The notes under the pieces were generated by a model. That model saw only the letters and a list, made by a program, of their open reading frames with translations, had not been told where the DNA came from and did no database searches. A stretch of DNA of 64,000 nucleotides from Actinomycetota bacterium (GTDB lineage Bacteria; Actinomycetota; Acidimicrobiia; Acidimicrobiales; Microtrichaceae), in contig JADJBW010000004.1 in the NCBI GenBank assembly GCA_016703525.1, positions 231,456-295,455 of the forward strand, written 5' to 3'. This document shows, in pieces, positions 7,660 through 14,561 of the stretch. The translations under genes and the position numbers were made by a program. Position 1 is the stretch's first letter, and each line of letters begins with the position of its first letter.

Positions 7660-9104
7660 GGAGTGACGACCACCGCACCGGCCATGCCGAACAGACGGTC
7701 CTTCTGCTCAACGTGCGTGAGGATGTGGCAGTGCCAAACCCACGCACCGGTCGTGTCGGCCTTGACGAGCACCGTGTACCGCTCACCCGGCGCGATGTTG
7801 ATCGTGTCGGCCCAGTACGGCTGATCGAGCGGGATGCCGTCCTTGGCGTAGATCAGCTGCGGGAACCCGTGCATGTGCATCGGGTGAATCTGCAGACCCT
7901 CGCTCTGGTAGTGGACGATGAACCAGTCGTTCAGCTTGACCACAGCCGTGGCGGACTGTGCGGTCGCCGGGAACGACTTGCCGTTGAGGGAGAAGCCGAT
8001 GTTGCCGGCGTCGTTCAGAATCATCGGCATCTCGAGCACCGGCCGAACGTCGGCGGGAATCTCGATACCGCTGATGGTGCGCCCCTTCGGCAAGGGCATG
8101 TCACCGATGGTGAACATGCCGAACATGCCGTTGGGCACGGCCTGCTCACCGTGGGAGTGGGCGTGGTACATGCCGACGGCAAGCCGGTCTGCGACGAATT
8201 CGTAGGTGAAGTCGGTACCGGACGGAACGGTGTCCTGCGTGTACGGCGCGACGCCGTCCATCGAGTTCGGCAGGTGGATGCCGTGCCAGTGGATGTCGCT
8301 CATGGCCGGGGTGAGGTTCTTGAAGCGGACCTTCACTTTGTCGTTCAGGTTGACCTTGATCCAGGGGCCGGGCACCTGGTCGTTGTACATCCAGGCCTCG
8401 ACCACCTTGCCGGGCTCGACCTCCCACTTGCCGACCCGAGCCGTGATGTCGAACACCTTCGTGCCGTCGGCCAGGATCTCGGTCGGGGCGAGCTTCTGGT
8501 TGCCCGTCACCGGACCGTTCTCGATGGTCGGGTCGCCCTTGGTGCCGGCGAGCTTCGGCTCTGCCAGCCCGGCGATCTGGAGGAACTGGGTCATGTTCGC
8601 GACCATCGCCTTGTCGTAACGAGCACCCTCCTCCTGGGTCATCGAGTGCGAACCGGAGGCGGCCGCAGTGTCGGTGGCCTCGCCGCTGCCGCCGACCACG
8701 AGGTTCGCAACCATGCCGGCGTCCTTGTGGCCCGGAATCGCGCAGTACACCTCGTAGGTGCCTGCCTTGAGGCCGCTGAGCGCGAGCTTCGCCGACGAAC
8801 CGCCCGCGATGTTCGGCGTCTGCTTCTCGAGGTCGGTGACCACCAGGTTGTGCTCGACAGAACCGGCGTTCGTCACGTCGAGTTCGACACCGCCCTCGGG
8901 CACGCTCAGATCGCCCTCGATCTTGAACTCCGACAGCGTGATCGCCGCCTTGTTGTCACCGCCCGCTTCGTCCCCGCCGGACCCGCCGTCGCCCCGCAAG
9001 GCCGCAGCGGCCAGCACGATGATGCCGGCGCCGATCAGGTACACGAGCGCGAGCACTCCGATGGTGACCGCCCACCACTGACGGTCTCGGTTCTCCGAGG
9101 ACAT
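7656..9104 (-). CDS. Membrane-anchored cupredoxin/multicopper oxidase fusion
   Basis: Predicted copper enzyme oxidising a metal or organic donor, or reducing nitrite. The 482 residues contain a membrane anchor (11-35), an N-terminal cupredoxin domain with a complete type 1 set (H85, C121, H126, M131), and a multicopper oxidase region with HWHG (272-275), YHAHSHG, HPMHMHG and WHCHILTH (near 465). The fused electron-carrier domain and the membrane anchor suggest transfer from or to the respiratory chain. ATG 9104 has AAGGAG upstream. A DevR-box-like palindrome lies about 83-94 bp upstream, and a DevR/DevS-like pair follows upstream on the same strand. Substrate cannot be told from the sequence. 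Confidence 0.85.
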   Translation of the reverse strand: MSSENRDRQWWAVTIGVLALVYLIGAGIIVLAAAALRGDGGSGGDEAGGDNKAAITLSEFKIEGDLSVPEGGVELDVTNAGSVEHNLVVTDLEKQTPNIAGGSSAKLALSGLKAGTYEVYCAIPGHKDAGMVANLVVGGSGEATDTAAASGSHSMTQEEGARYDKAMVANMTQFLQIAGLAEPKLAGTKGDPTIENGPVTGNQKLAPTEILADGTKVFDITARVGKWEVEPGKVVEAWMYNDQVPGPWIKVNLNDKVKVRFKNLTPAMSDIHWHGIHLPNSMDGVAPYTQDTVPSGTDFTYEFVADRLAVGMYHAHSHGEQAVPNGMFGMFTIGDMPLPKGRTISGIEIPADVRPVLEMPMILNDAGNIGFSLNGKSFPATAQSATAVVKLNDWFIVHYQSEGLQIHPMHMHGFPQLIYAKDGIPLDQPYWADTINIAPGERYTVLVKADTTGAWVWHCHILTHVEQKDRLFGMAGAVVVTP

Positions 9105-9184
9105 GGCTCTCCTTTGTCTGTTGCGCCCGACGTACAGCCCAGTCGCGCGCGTTGCAGCATCGTCCGCGGGGGCCGCGACTCCGT

Positions 9185-9200
9185 AGGGACCTAGGTCCTC
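9185..9200. promoter_or_regulatory. DevR/DosR-box-like palindrome upstream of the multicopper oxidase
   Basis: GGACCTAGGTCC at 9187-9198 is a perfect 12-bp palindrome, within AGGGACCTAGGTCCTC. It resembles the DosR consensus (GGGACT..AGTCCC half-sites). It lies 83-94 bp upstream of the oxidase start and 30 bp past the end of the kinase gene, a typical activator position. Confidence 0.55.
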
Positions 9201-9227
9201 AGGAGCCGACGACCAGGGTGACGGGCG

Positions 9228-10229
9228 TCACCCCAACGGAACCCACCAGCGGAGACGTAGCCCTCCGCCCGGCGGTGGCGTGAACTCTAGGCCCCCGCCT
9301 CGCTCGACCGCGCGTTCCCGCAGGTTCGAGAGGCCACTCGATCGCTCGAGCGTGTTCGGCAGCCCGATCCCGTCGTCGACGATGGTGACCTCGAGCCGCC
9401 CGTCGGTCGTGATCACGGCAACGTCCACGTCGATCGCGTTGGCGTGACGGGCGACATTCGAGAGCCCCTCGTTGACCACGGCACAGACCTGATCGATCAG
9501 CTCGGGTGACACCATGTCGATATCGGGGTCGAGTTGGACTCGAGGAACGCTTCCGAGCGCCGGGGTCGCGCGGGCGATGACGTCGACGATCGACGCGACC
9601 GGGGTTCGGTCCTCGGCGGTGGTTCGACGGCCGTAGATGACCTCGCGGACCGTGCGAATCGTCGAATCGAGACCGTCGATCGCACCACTCACCCGGGACA
9701 GAGCGAGCGGCTGGTCGATGAACCCGAGCACCGATTGCAGCGACATGCCGATGGCGAAGAGCTCCTGGATCACCGTGTCGTGGAGATCGCGGGCGAGTCG
9801 ATCGCTGATCTCGGTCGCCAACCGACGGCGATTCGCCTCCGCGAGCCGGGCATCCGCCGCCATCGCTTCGGCCTGATCGCGAATCGCGGCAATGACCCCC
9901 GGGCCCGAATCGAGCTTGATCGGCGAGAGGCTGATGGCGACCGGCACCACCGAGCCGTCCGAGCGGACGGCCCGCAACCGGGAACCCTCCGCCAGCGGCC
10001 GCCGGGTCGGATGTGCGTGGTACCCCTCGGCAAGCCCCGCGTGCAGCTCGCGGTCCTCGGGGCAGAGCAGCACGTCGAGCGATCGCCCGATCAACTCGTG
10101 GGACTCGTACCCGAAGAGCTCGAGCCCCACCGAGTTCACGGCCACGATCTCATCGGACGAGTCCACGACGATCAGCGCGTCGGGGACGACGTGGAACAGC
10201 GAATTCGCGTCGATCGAGCGGACGTTCAT
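9228..10229 (-). CDS. PAS-domain sensor histidine kinase, DevS-like
   Basis: Soluble 333-residue sensor kinase. An N-terminal PAS domain (about 10-115, with the usual PDALIVVDSSDEIVAVN start and GVIAAIRD end) is followed by a HisKA_3 dimerisation domain, LARDLHDTVIQELFAIG, with phospho-acceptor H150, and a GHKL ATPase domain with NVARHA (N box) and DDGIGLP (G1 box). The dimerisation motif is close to that of mycobacterial DevS, but the heme-binding GAF domains of DevS are absent; what the PAS domain senses is unknown. It starts 3 nt after the response regulator, so the two form an operon. Confidence 0.85.
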   Translation of the reverse strand: MNVRSIDANSLFHVVPDALIVVDSSDEIVAVNSVGLELFGYESHELIGRSLDVLLCPEDRELHAGLAEGYHAHPTRRPLAEGSRLRAVRSDGSVVPVAISLSPIKLDSGPGVIAAIRDQAEAMAADARLAEANRRRLATEISDRLARDLHDTVIQELFAIGMSLQSVLGFIDQPLALSRVSGAIDGLDSTIRTVREVIYGRRTTAEDRTPVASIVDVIARATPALGSVPRVQLDPDIDMVSPELIDQVCAVVNEGLSNVARHANAIDVDVAVITTDGRLEVTIVDDGIGLPNTLERSSGLSNLRERAVERGGGLEFTPPPGGGLRLRWWVPLG

Positions 10230-10232
10230 GAG

Positions 10233-10877
10233 CTAGGCGCTGCGCCGCCGGCCGCGTTCATCGAGACGCGCGGCAAGCGCCGCCACCTCGGTCCGCCGCT
10301 CCATGCCGAGCTTGAGAAGCATGGCGGTGATGTAGTTCTTCACCGTCTTCTCCGCGAGATGCAGCCGCTCCGCGATCTCGCGGTTCGACATGCCTTCGCC
10401 GATCAGGTCGAAGACCCGGCGTTCCTGGGCGGTCAGGCCGTCCACTCGCTCGAGGCCCTGGCATCGGATGCGCTCGCGGGCTGCGCCGACCGCGACCGGG
10501 TCGATCAAGGTGACACCGCTCGCAACCGTTCGGATCGCCCGAACCAAATCCGTCCCACGGACCTGTTTGAGCAGGTAGGCCGACGCCCCGGCGGCGTGGG
10601 CGTCGAGGAGCGCGTCGTCGTCTTCGTAGGCCGTCAGAACCAGGCAGTGCAGGTTGGGCAGTTGGCTGCGGAGGCGCCGCACCAGGTCGATCCCGTCGCC
10701 GTCGGGGAGTCGGACGTCGACCACCGCCACATCGACCGATGACAGGTCGGCCTCGAGCGCCTCGCCCACCGAGCCCAGGCTGGCAACGATCTCGATGTCC
10801 GCCTCGGCCGACAGCAGTTCGGCGAGCCCTCGCCGCACCACCTCGTGATCGTCGATCAGCATCGTCCGGATGAACAT
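10233..10877 (-). CDS. NarL/FixJ-family response regulator, DevR/DosR-like
   Basis: A 214-residue regulator with a receiver domain (DD9-10, phospho-acceptor D54, K104) and a LuxR-type helix-turn-helix (about 147-200). The segments DDHEVVRRGL, DVRLPDG and AEKTVKNY...KLGMERRT match mycobacterial DevR closely, including the DNA-contacting Lys-Thr-Val-Lys-Asn helix. DevR governs the hypoxia and NO response in mycobacteria, and the partner kinase here lies 3 nt downstream. A DevR-like box in front of the multicopper oxidase is a likely target. The assignment as a DevR-type regulator is strong; the stimulus is unknown. Confidence 0.88.
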   Translation of the reverse strand: MFIRTMLIDDHEVVRRGLAELLSAEADIEIVASLGSVGEALEADLSSVDVAVVDVRLPDGDGIDLVRRLRSQLPNLHCLVLTAYEDDDALLDAHAAGASAYLLKQVRGTDLVRAIRTVASGVTLIDPVAVGAARERIRCQGLERVDGLTAQERRVFDLIGEGMSNREIAERLHLAEKTVKNYITAMLLKLGMERRTEVAALAARLDERGRRRSA

Positions 10878-10910
10878 CGTTGGACATTCTCGCTCACGCG
10901 GTCCCCGACG

Positions 10911-10940
10911 CGCCGATCCGCGCCGATCCGCGCCGATCCG
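10911..10940. repeat. Three tandem copies of a 10-bp unit
   Basis: CGCCGATCCG is repeated three times without a gap, 34 bp upstream of the response-regulator start. It may be a chance expansion or a binding array. Confidence 0.8.
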
Positions 10941-11012
10941 CGCGGTCGCGACCCGGCGGGATTGGCCCGACCGGCCGCTGACGGGTCGAGCTACCGCTGA
11001 CGGACGAGTTGC

Positions 11013-11018
11013 TACAGT
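11013..11018 (+). promoter_or_regulatory. -10 box of tRNA-Glu
   Basis: TACAGT fits TANNNT and lies 19 nt before the mature 5' end of tRNA-Glu. No convincing -35 is seen. Confidence 0.5.
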
Positions 11019-11037
11019 TGACCGGCCTCAGGCTCAC

Positions 11038-11110
11038 GCCCCCATCGTCCAGCGGCCTAGGACGCCTGCCTTTCACGCAGGTAACACGGGTTCGAATCCC
11101 GTTGGGGGTG
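11038..11110 (+). tRNA. tRNA-Glu (anticodon TTC)
   Basis: A full cloverleaf of 73 nt: acceptor GCCCCCA pairs with TGGGGGT, anticodon stem CCTGC/GCAGG encloses loop CTTTCAC (anticodon TTC), and T stem ACGGG/CCCGT encloses TTCGAAT. Discriminator base is G and CCA is not encoded. The anomalous G/C-only stretch begins 17 nt after its end. Confidence 0.97.
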
Positions 11111-11126
11111 CTCACGGTTCCACCCC

Positions 11127-11389
11127 TGGGGGGGGGGGGGGGGGGGGGGGGGGCGGGCCGCGGCCCCCCCCCCCCCGCCCCCCCCCGCGCCCCCCCCCCG
11201 GGCCCCGCGCCCCGGGGGGGGGGGGGGCGGGGGGATAGGCGGGGGGGGGCGGCGGGGGGGGGGGGCCGGGGGGCGCCGCGGGGGGGGGGGCGGGGGGGGG
11301 GGCCGGCGGGCGGGGCGGGGCGCCCGCGGGGGGGCCGGGGGGGGGGGGCCCCGGGCGGCCGGCCGCGCCCCCGGCCCGCCCGGGGGGGC
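11127..11389. other. Anomalous G/C-only low-complexity stretch, probable artefact
   Basis: About 263 bp made only of G and C apart from ATA at 11235-11237 and a T at the left edge, opening with a run of 26 G (11128-11153) and containing many other G or C runs. All open frames across it are Gly/Pro/Arg/Ala strings without meaning. Such sequence is unlike anything else in the window and looks like failed base calling or a forced assembly join, so adjacency of tRNA-Glu to the following DNA is uncertain. The 11390-11938 stretch has no gene; it holds only the repeats listed below. Confidence 0.75.
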
Positions 11390-11510
11390 TCAGGCCTTGT
11401 TCGGTCGACGGGTCGACTGGTCCAGGCGCACCCCGGCTCATCCGCAGAACGGCTCGCCGGGCGACCGCTCTATGCGGCGTGACCTGCTGCTCCGGCAGGG
11501 GAGCTTTCGG

Positions 11511-11581
11511 TCTCCACGATTGAACCGTGGAGATACCAGGTGCCCCATCGACCGATCTTCTCCGCGATTGAACCGTGGAGA
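11511..11581. repeat. Pair of 23-nt hairpin-forming direct repeats, 48-bp period
   Basis: Two copies of TCTCC(A/G)CG-ATTGAAC-CGTGGAGA start at 11511 and 11559, separated by 25 nt of unrelated sequence. In each copy the 8-nt arms pair around a 7-nt loop; the single difference (A to G) keeps pairing as a G-U wobble in RNA. The ATTGAAC core resembles the tail of some CRISPR repeats, but only two copies with a short spacer are present and no cas gene is nearby. Confidence 0.65.
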
Positions 11582-11630
11582 CGCGATGCGATCACCGGGG
11601 CGTGGTCGAGCACGGTCGGCAAAACGCGGA

Positions 11631-11665
11631 ACGTGGAGCCCAGTGTCTCGCACCGAACTCCACGT
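11631..11665. repeat. Perfect inverted repeat
   Basis: ACGTGGAG (11631-11638) and CTCCACGT (11658-11665) are exact reverse complements with a 19-nt loop. The arms share the CGTGGAG core with the hairpin repeats just upstream, so this may be a diverged relative. Confidence 0.5.
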
Positions 11666-11920
11666 CACTTCAGGTGGTGAGAGGCGAAAGCCTCGACCAC
11701 ATCAACGCCACGTACGAGCTTCGACGATCATCGCCAACTCCTTCCGTCCCAGCCGTGTCGGCGCCTCCACCGACCTGGGAACATCATCCGCCGAACGAGC
11801 CGGCAAGACGATCGGCGCGAGGTACAGGGTCTCCTTACCTCCCGGGCCGATGAACAACTCCGTCGAGAGCCACGGCGAGGGTCACGGCGAACGGATGCGA
11901 CAGGGGCCGGTGATCGCCGC

Positions 11921-11926
11921 TAGAGT
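11921..11926 (+). promoter_or_regulatory. -10 box of tRNA-Asp
   Basis: TAGAGT, 12 nt before the mature tRNA-Asp 5' end, fits TANNNT; GCGACA at 11898-11903 is a possible -35 at 17-bp spacing. Confidence 0.5.
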
Positions 11927-11938
11927 GTCCGCCGGTCT

Positions 11939-12013
11939 GGTCCCGTGGTGCAGTTTGGAGTGCACGCCGGCCTGTCAAGCCGGAGGTCGCGGGTTCAAAT
12001 CCCGTCGGGACCG
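11939..12013 (+). tRNA. tRNA-Asp (anticodon GTC)
   Basis: A 75-nt cloverleaf: acceptor GGTCCCG pairs with CGGGACC, anticodon stem CCGGC/GCCGG encloses CTGTCAA (anticodon GTC), and the T loop is TTCAAAT. Discriminator G; CCA is not encoded. A strong hairpin follows 2 nt later. Confidence 0.97.
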
Positions 12014-12015
12014 CC

Positions 12016-12042
12016 ACGCCCCCGCCATCGCGGCGGGGGCGT
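12016..12042 (+). terminator. Hairpin between tRNA-Asp and tRNA-Phe
   Basis: ACGCCCCCGCC (12016-12026) pairs perfectly with GGCGGGGGCGT (12032-12042) around a 5-nt loop. No T-run follows, so it may be a processing hairpin or a weak terminator. Confidence 0.55.
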
Positions 12043-12046
12043 CTCT

Positions 12047-12119
12047 GGTCGGGTAGCTCAGTAGGCAGAGCGACCGCCTGAAAAGCGGTAGGTCACCGGA
12101 TCGACGCCGGTCCCGACCA
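12047..12119 (+). tRNA. tRNA-Phe (anticodon GAA)
   Basis: A 73-nt cloverleaf: acceptor GGTCGGG pairs with CCCGACC, anticodon stem ACCGC/GCGGT encloses CTGAAAA (anticodon GAA), T stem ACCGG/CCGGT encloses ATCGACG. The T loop starts with A rather than the usual TT. Discriminator A; CCA is not encoded. Confidence 0.95.
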
Positions 12120-12125
12120 CACGAA

Positions 12126-12153
12126 ACGAACCCCCGCACAGGCGGGGGTTCGT
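12126..12153 (+). terminator. Hairpin after tRNA-Phe
   Basis: ACGAACCCCCGC pairs with GCGGGGGTTCGT, a perfect 12-bp stem with loop ACAG. It begins 6 nt after the tRNA and lacks a clear T-run. Confidence 0.65.
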
Positions 12154-12217
12154 CGCGTTCCGGGCCCACCGAAGGGCCACCGTCGGGCACATCGCACGCC
12201 CGAGCGCCCGACGACGC

Positions 12218-12252
12218 GAAGGAGGCCCCGCCGTACGGGCGGGGCCTCCTTC
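12218..12252. terminator. Bidirectional terminator between tRNA-Phe and the thiolase gene
   Basis: A perfect 15-bp stem (12218-12232 with 12238-12252, arms GAAGGAGGCCCCGCC and its complement) around loop GTACG, placed between convergent transcripts 60 bp from the thiolase stop codon. Confidence 0.75.
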
Positions 12253-12312
12253 GGCTTCTCGTCGTCGTATCAGGCGCCCCGTGCCGCATCGCAGCGCCGG
12301 GCACCGGGTACG

Positions 12313-13494
12313 TCAGATGGTCTTGACCAGCAGCGCGTCGCCCTGGCCGCCGCCGCCGCACAGGGCAGCTGCGCCGATGCCGCCGCCGCGACGGGCGAGC
12401 TCATGAAGGACGGTGAGCACGATGCGGGTGCCCGACATGCCGATCGGGTGACCGAGCGCGATCGCACCGCCGTTGACGTTCACGATCTCGTCGGTGATCC
12501 CGAGGTCGCGCATCGACGCCACGCCGACGGCGGCGAACGCCTCGTTGAGTTCGAACAGCGACACATCGCCCACCGAAAGGCCGGCACGATCGAGGGCCGC
12601 CTTGATCGCGTTGGCCGGCTGCGAGAGCAGCGACGCGTCCGGACCGGCGACCTGTCCGTTTCCGACGATCTCGCCGATCGGCGTCACGCCGAGCTTCTCG
12701 GCGGCAGCCTTGGATGCCACCACGAGTGCGGCGCCGCCGTCGGAGATCTGCGAGGCGTTGCCCGCGGTGATGTTGCCTGCCTTGTCGAAGGCGGGGCGCA
12801 GACTCCCGAGCGACTCGATGGTCGTGTCGCCGCGGACGCCCTCGTCGATCGTGAACATCTTCGGGTCGCCCTTGCGCTGGGGGATCGCCACCGGAATGAT
12901 CTCGTCGTCGAACAGTCCGGCCGCCTGGGCGGCGGCGGCACGCTGGTTCGACTTGGCCGCGAGCTCGTCCTGCTCGGCCCGAGTGAGACCGGCCGCAGCC
13001 GCGTAGCGCTCGGTGCCGCCGCCCATCGCGATCTTGTCGACGGCGCAGAAGAGGCCGTCGAACATCATCGAATCGATGACCTTGCCGTCACCCAAACGCA
13101 TGCCTGCGCGAGCTCCGGGCAGCAGGTACGGGGCGTTGGTCATGGACTCCATGCCGCCGGCGACCACGATGTCGGCCTGCCCGGCGTTGATGAGCATGTC
13201 GGCCATCATGATGGAGTTGATGCCCGAGAGGCAGACCTTGCTGATGGTCGTCGACGGGACGTTCAGGGGGATGCCACCGGCGATCGCGGCCTGCCGAGCG
13301 GTCATCTGACCGCCGCCGGCGGTGAGCACCTGGCCCATGAACACGTAGTCGACCTGCTCACCGCTCAGCCCGGCGCGCTCGAGCGCCGCCTTGATGGCAA
13401 GGCCACCGAGGTCGGTGCCGCTGAAACCGGCGAGCGAGCCCGAGAGTTTGCCGATTGGGGTGCGAGCCCCCGAGAGAATCACCGATCCGGCCAT
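12313..13494 (-). CDS. Acetyl-CoA C-acetyltransferase (thiolase)
   Basis: Condenses two acetyl-CoA to acetoacetyl-CoA, or cleaves 3-ketoacyl-CoA. The 393-residue length is standard. Catalytic residues are present: Cys88 in KVCLSG, His in GGAIALGHPIGMSG (near 349) and the proton-donor Cys in CGGGGQG (near 380); GGMESM marks the loop domain. ATG 13494 follows AGAAGGGAA. With crotonyl-CoA carboxylase/reductase 2 kb away it fits the entry step of the ethylmalonyl-CoA pathway or polyhydroxybutyrate synthesis. Confidence 0.93.
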   Translation of the reverse strand: MAGSVILSGARTPIGKLSGSLAGFSGTDLGGLAIKAALERAGLSGEQVDYVFMGQVLTAGGGQMTARQAAIAGGIPLNVPSTTISKVCLSGINSIMMADMLINAGQADIVVAGGMESMTNAPYLLPGARAGMRLGDGKVIDSMMFDGLFCAVDKIAMGGGTERYAAAAGLTRAEQDELAAKSNQRAAAAQAAGLFDDEIIPVAIPQRKGDPKMFTIDEGVRGDTTIESLGSLRPAFDKAGNITAGNASQISDGGAALVVASKAAAEKLGVTPIGEIVGNGQVAGPDASLLSQPANAIKAALDRAGLSVGDVSLFELNEAFAAVGVASMRDLGITDEIVNVNGGAIALGHPIGMSGTRIVLTVLHELARRGGGIGAAALCGGGGQGDALLVKTI

Positions 13495-13669
13495 GCCAAG
13501 TTCCCTTCTGGCTGCGAGGTTGTGAGGCGCCCGAGGTGGTCGCGGCGCAGTTTCCGGAGGCTACCGGCCCTCCGCGAGGCCGACCAACAGCGACGGTGGC
13601 AGCCGACACGCCCCAGCCGCCGTTCGGCCGTGACGGGGCCGATCGCGAACGGCCGGTAGCGTCGGGCTG

Positions 13670-14226
13670 ATGGACCGACGACGACTCCTGGCGATCCTCG
13701 GCTCGATCGTCGGTCTCGTCGTCGTGGTCGCCCTTGCATGGAACGACCCCGCACCGGGTCGCGACGGCACCGAGCGATCGGCTGGCACCGAGCGATCGGC
13801 CGGCACCGCACGCGACTCGGCCCCCACCTCCACCTCGTCCACCGCCGCCACCGGACCGGGCCGCACGACCACCACCACGTCGCTTGAGGCACGTCGCACG
13901 ACCACGACCGGCCGCGGCGCACGATCGACGGCACGGCCCTCGGACCGACGGTCGATCGCGCTCAGTCGCCTCCCGAACGAAGCCGCCGACACGTGGGCGC
14001 TCGTCGAGTCCGACGGGCCGTTTCCCTTCGGTCGGGACGGCGTCGTCTTCGGTAATTTCGAGGGCCGCCTCCCCCGCCGTGCCCGCGGGTACTACCGCGA
14101 GTACACGGTGGTGACGCCCGGACTCGATCACCGGGAGCGCGCCGCCTGGTCGTCGGAGAGGACGGTGACGTGTGGTACACCGACGATCACTACGAGACGT
14201 TCCAACCAGTGGACACCGAACGATGA
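13670..14226 (+). CDS. Barnase-type guanyl-specific ribonuclease, exported, with a frameshift
   Basis: Extracellular RNase of the barnase/N1 family. A membrane-spanning signal (6-24) is followed by a Thr/Ser-rich linker with an 18-bp tandem repeat (GTERSA twice) and the catalytic domain: GNFEGRLP with E131, then GYYREYTV and VTPG to residue 151. Beyond 14122 the frame is lost, but the next frame gives ARRLVVGEDGDVWYTDDHYE to TGA 14224-14226, containing the catalytic His. One missing base near 14123-14130 would restore a complete enzyme. TAGCGT ends 7 nt before ATG, a leaderless-type promoter. The stop overlaps the barstar start (ATGATG). The change may be an assembly error or real toxin inactivation. 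Confidence 0.8.
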
Positions 14227-14561
14227 TGCGCATCGTCTCGCCCGAGACCATCGCCGCCGAGATCGAGCGCTCCCGCGCCGCCGGTACGAGCGTGATATCG
14301 ATCGATCACACGCTGACGACCAAAGGCGGTGTGCTCACTCGATTCGTGAAGCAGGGCCATCTGCCGGCGACCTTCGGCTTCAACTGGGACGCTCTCGCCG
14401 ACGCCGTCGGCGACCTCACCGACACGCTCGTCGCGGTCGGCCCCACGCCGCACCTGCCACCCGGGGTTCGCGACACGCTCCTGGCCGTGCTCGATCACGC
14501 GGCGGCGTCGGCGGCGCCGTCGCTCACCGTTCTGTGCTCGCCGCCGGAATCGACACCGTGA
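14223..14561 (+). CDS. Barstar-family ribonuclease inhibitor
   Basis: Cytoplasmic inhibitor that shields the producer from the adjacent ribonuclease. The 112-residue protein shows the barstar core FGFNWDALADAVGDL, whose Asn-Trp-Asp segment belongs to the helix that plugs the RNase active site, followed by a strand and the VRDTLLAVLDHAA helix. It starts at ATG 14223 or the adjacent ATG 14226, overlapping the ribonuclease stop codon, so the two are translationally coupled. An upstream extension of the open frame lies inside the ribonuclease gene and is not used. The 3' end overlaps the convergent SMP-30 gene by 38 bp. Confidence 0.9.
   Translation: MMRIVSPETIAAEIERSRAAGTSVISIDHTLTTKGGVLTRFVKQGHLPATFGFNWDALADAVGDLTDTLVAVGPTPHLPPGVRDTLLAVLDHAAASAAPSLTVLCSPPESTP

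Noticed and set aside
11111..11490. Glycine/proline-rich proteins in the G/C-only stretch
   Set aside because: They are simple translations of G and C runs, in all frames, without start signals.
11511..11581. CRISPR array
   Set aside because: Only two copies, a 25-nt spacer, no leader and no cas genes; the repeat is better described as a hairpin pair.
11397..12056. A 219-residue protein across the hairpin repeats and tRNA-Asp
   Set aside because: It overlaps the tRNA gene and its repeated SPRLNRGD segments come from the hairpin DNA repeats.
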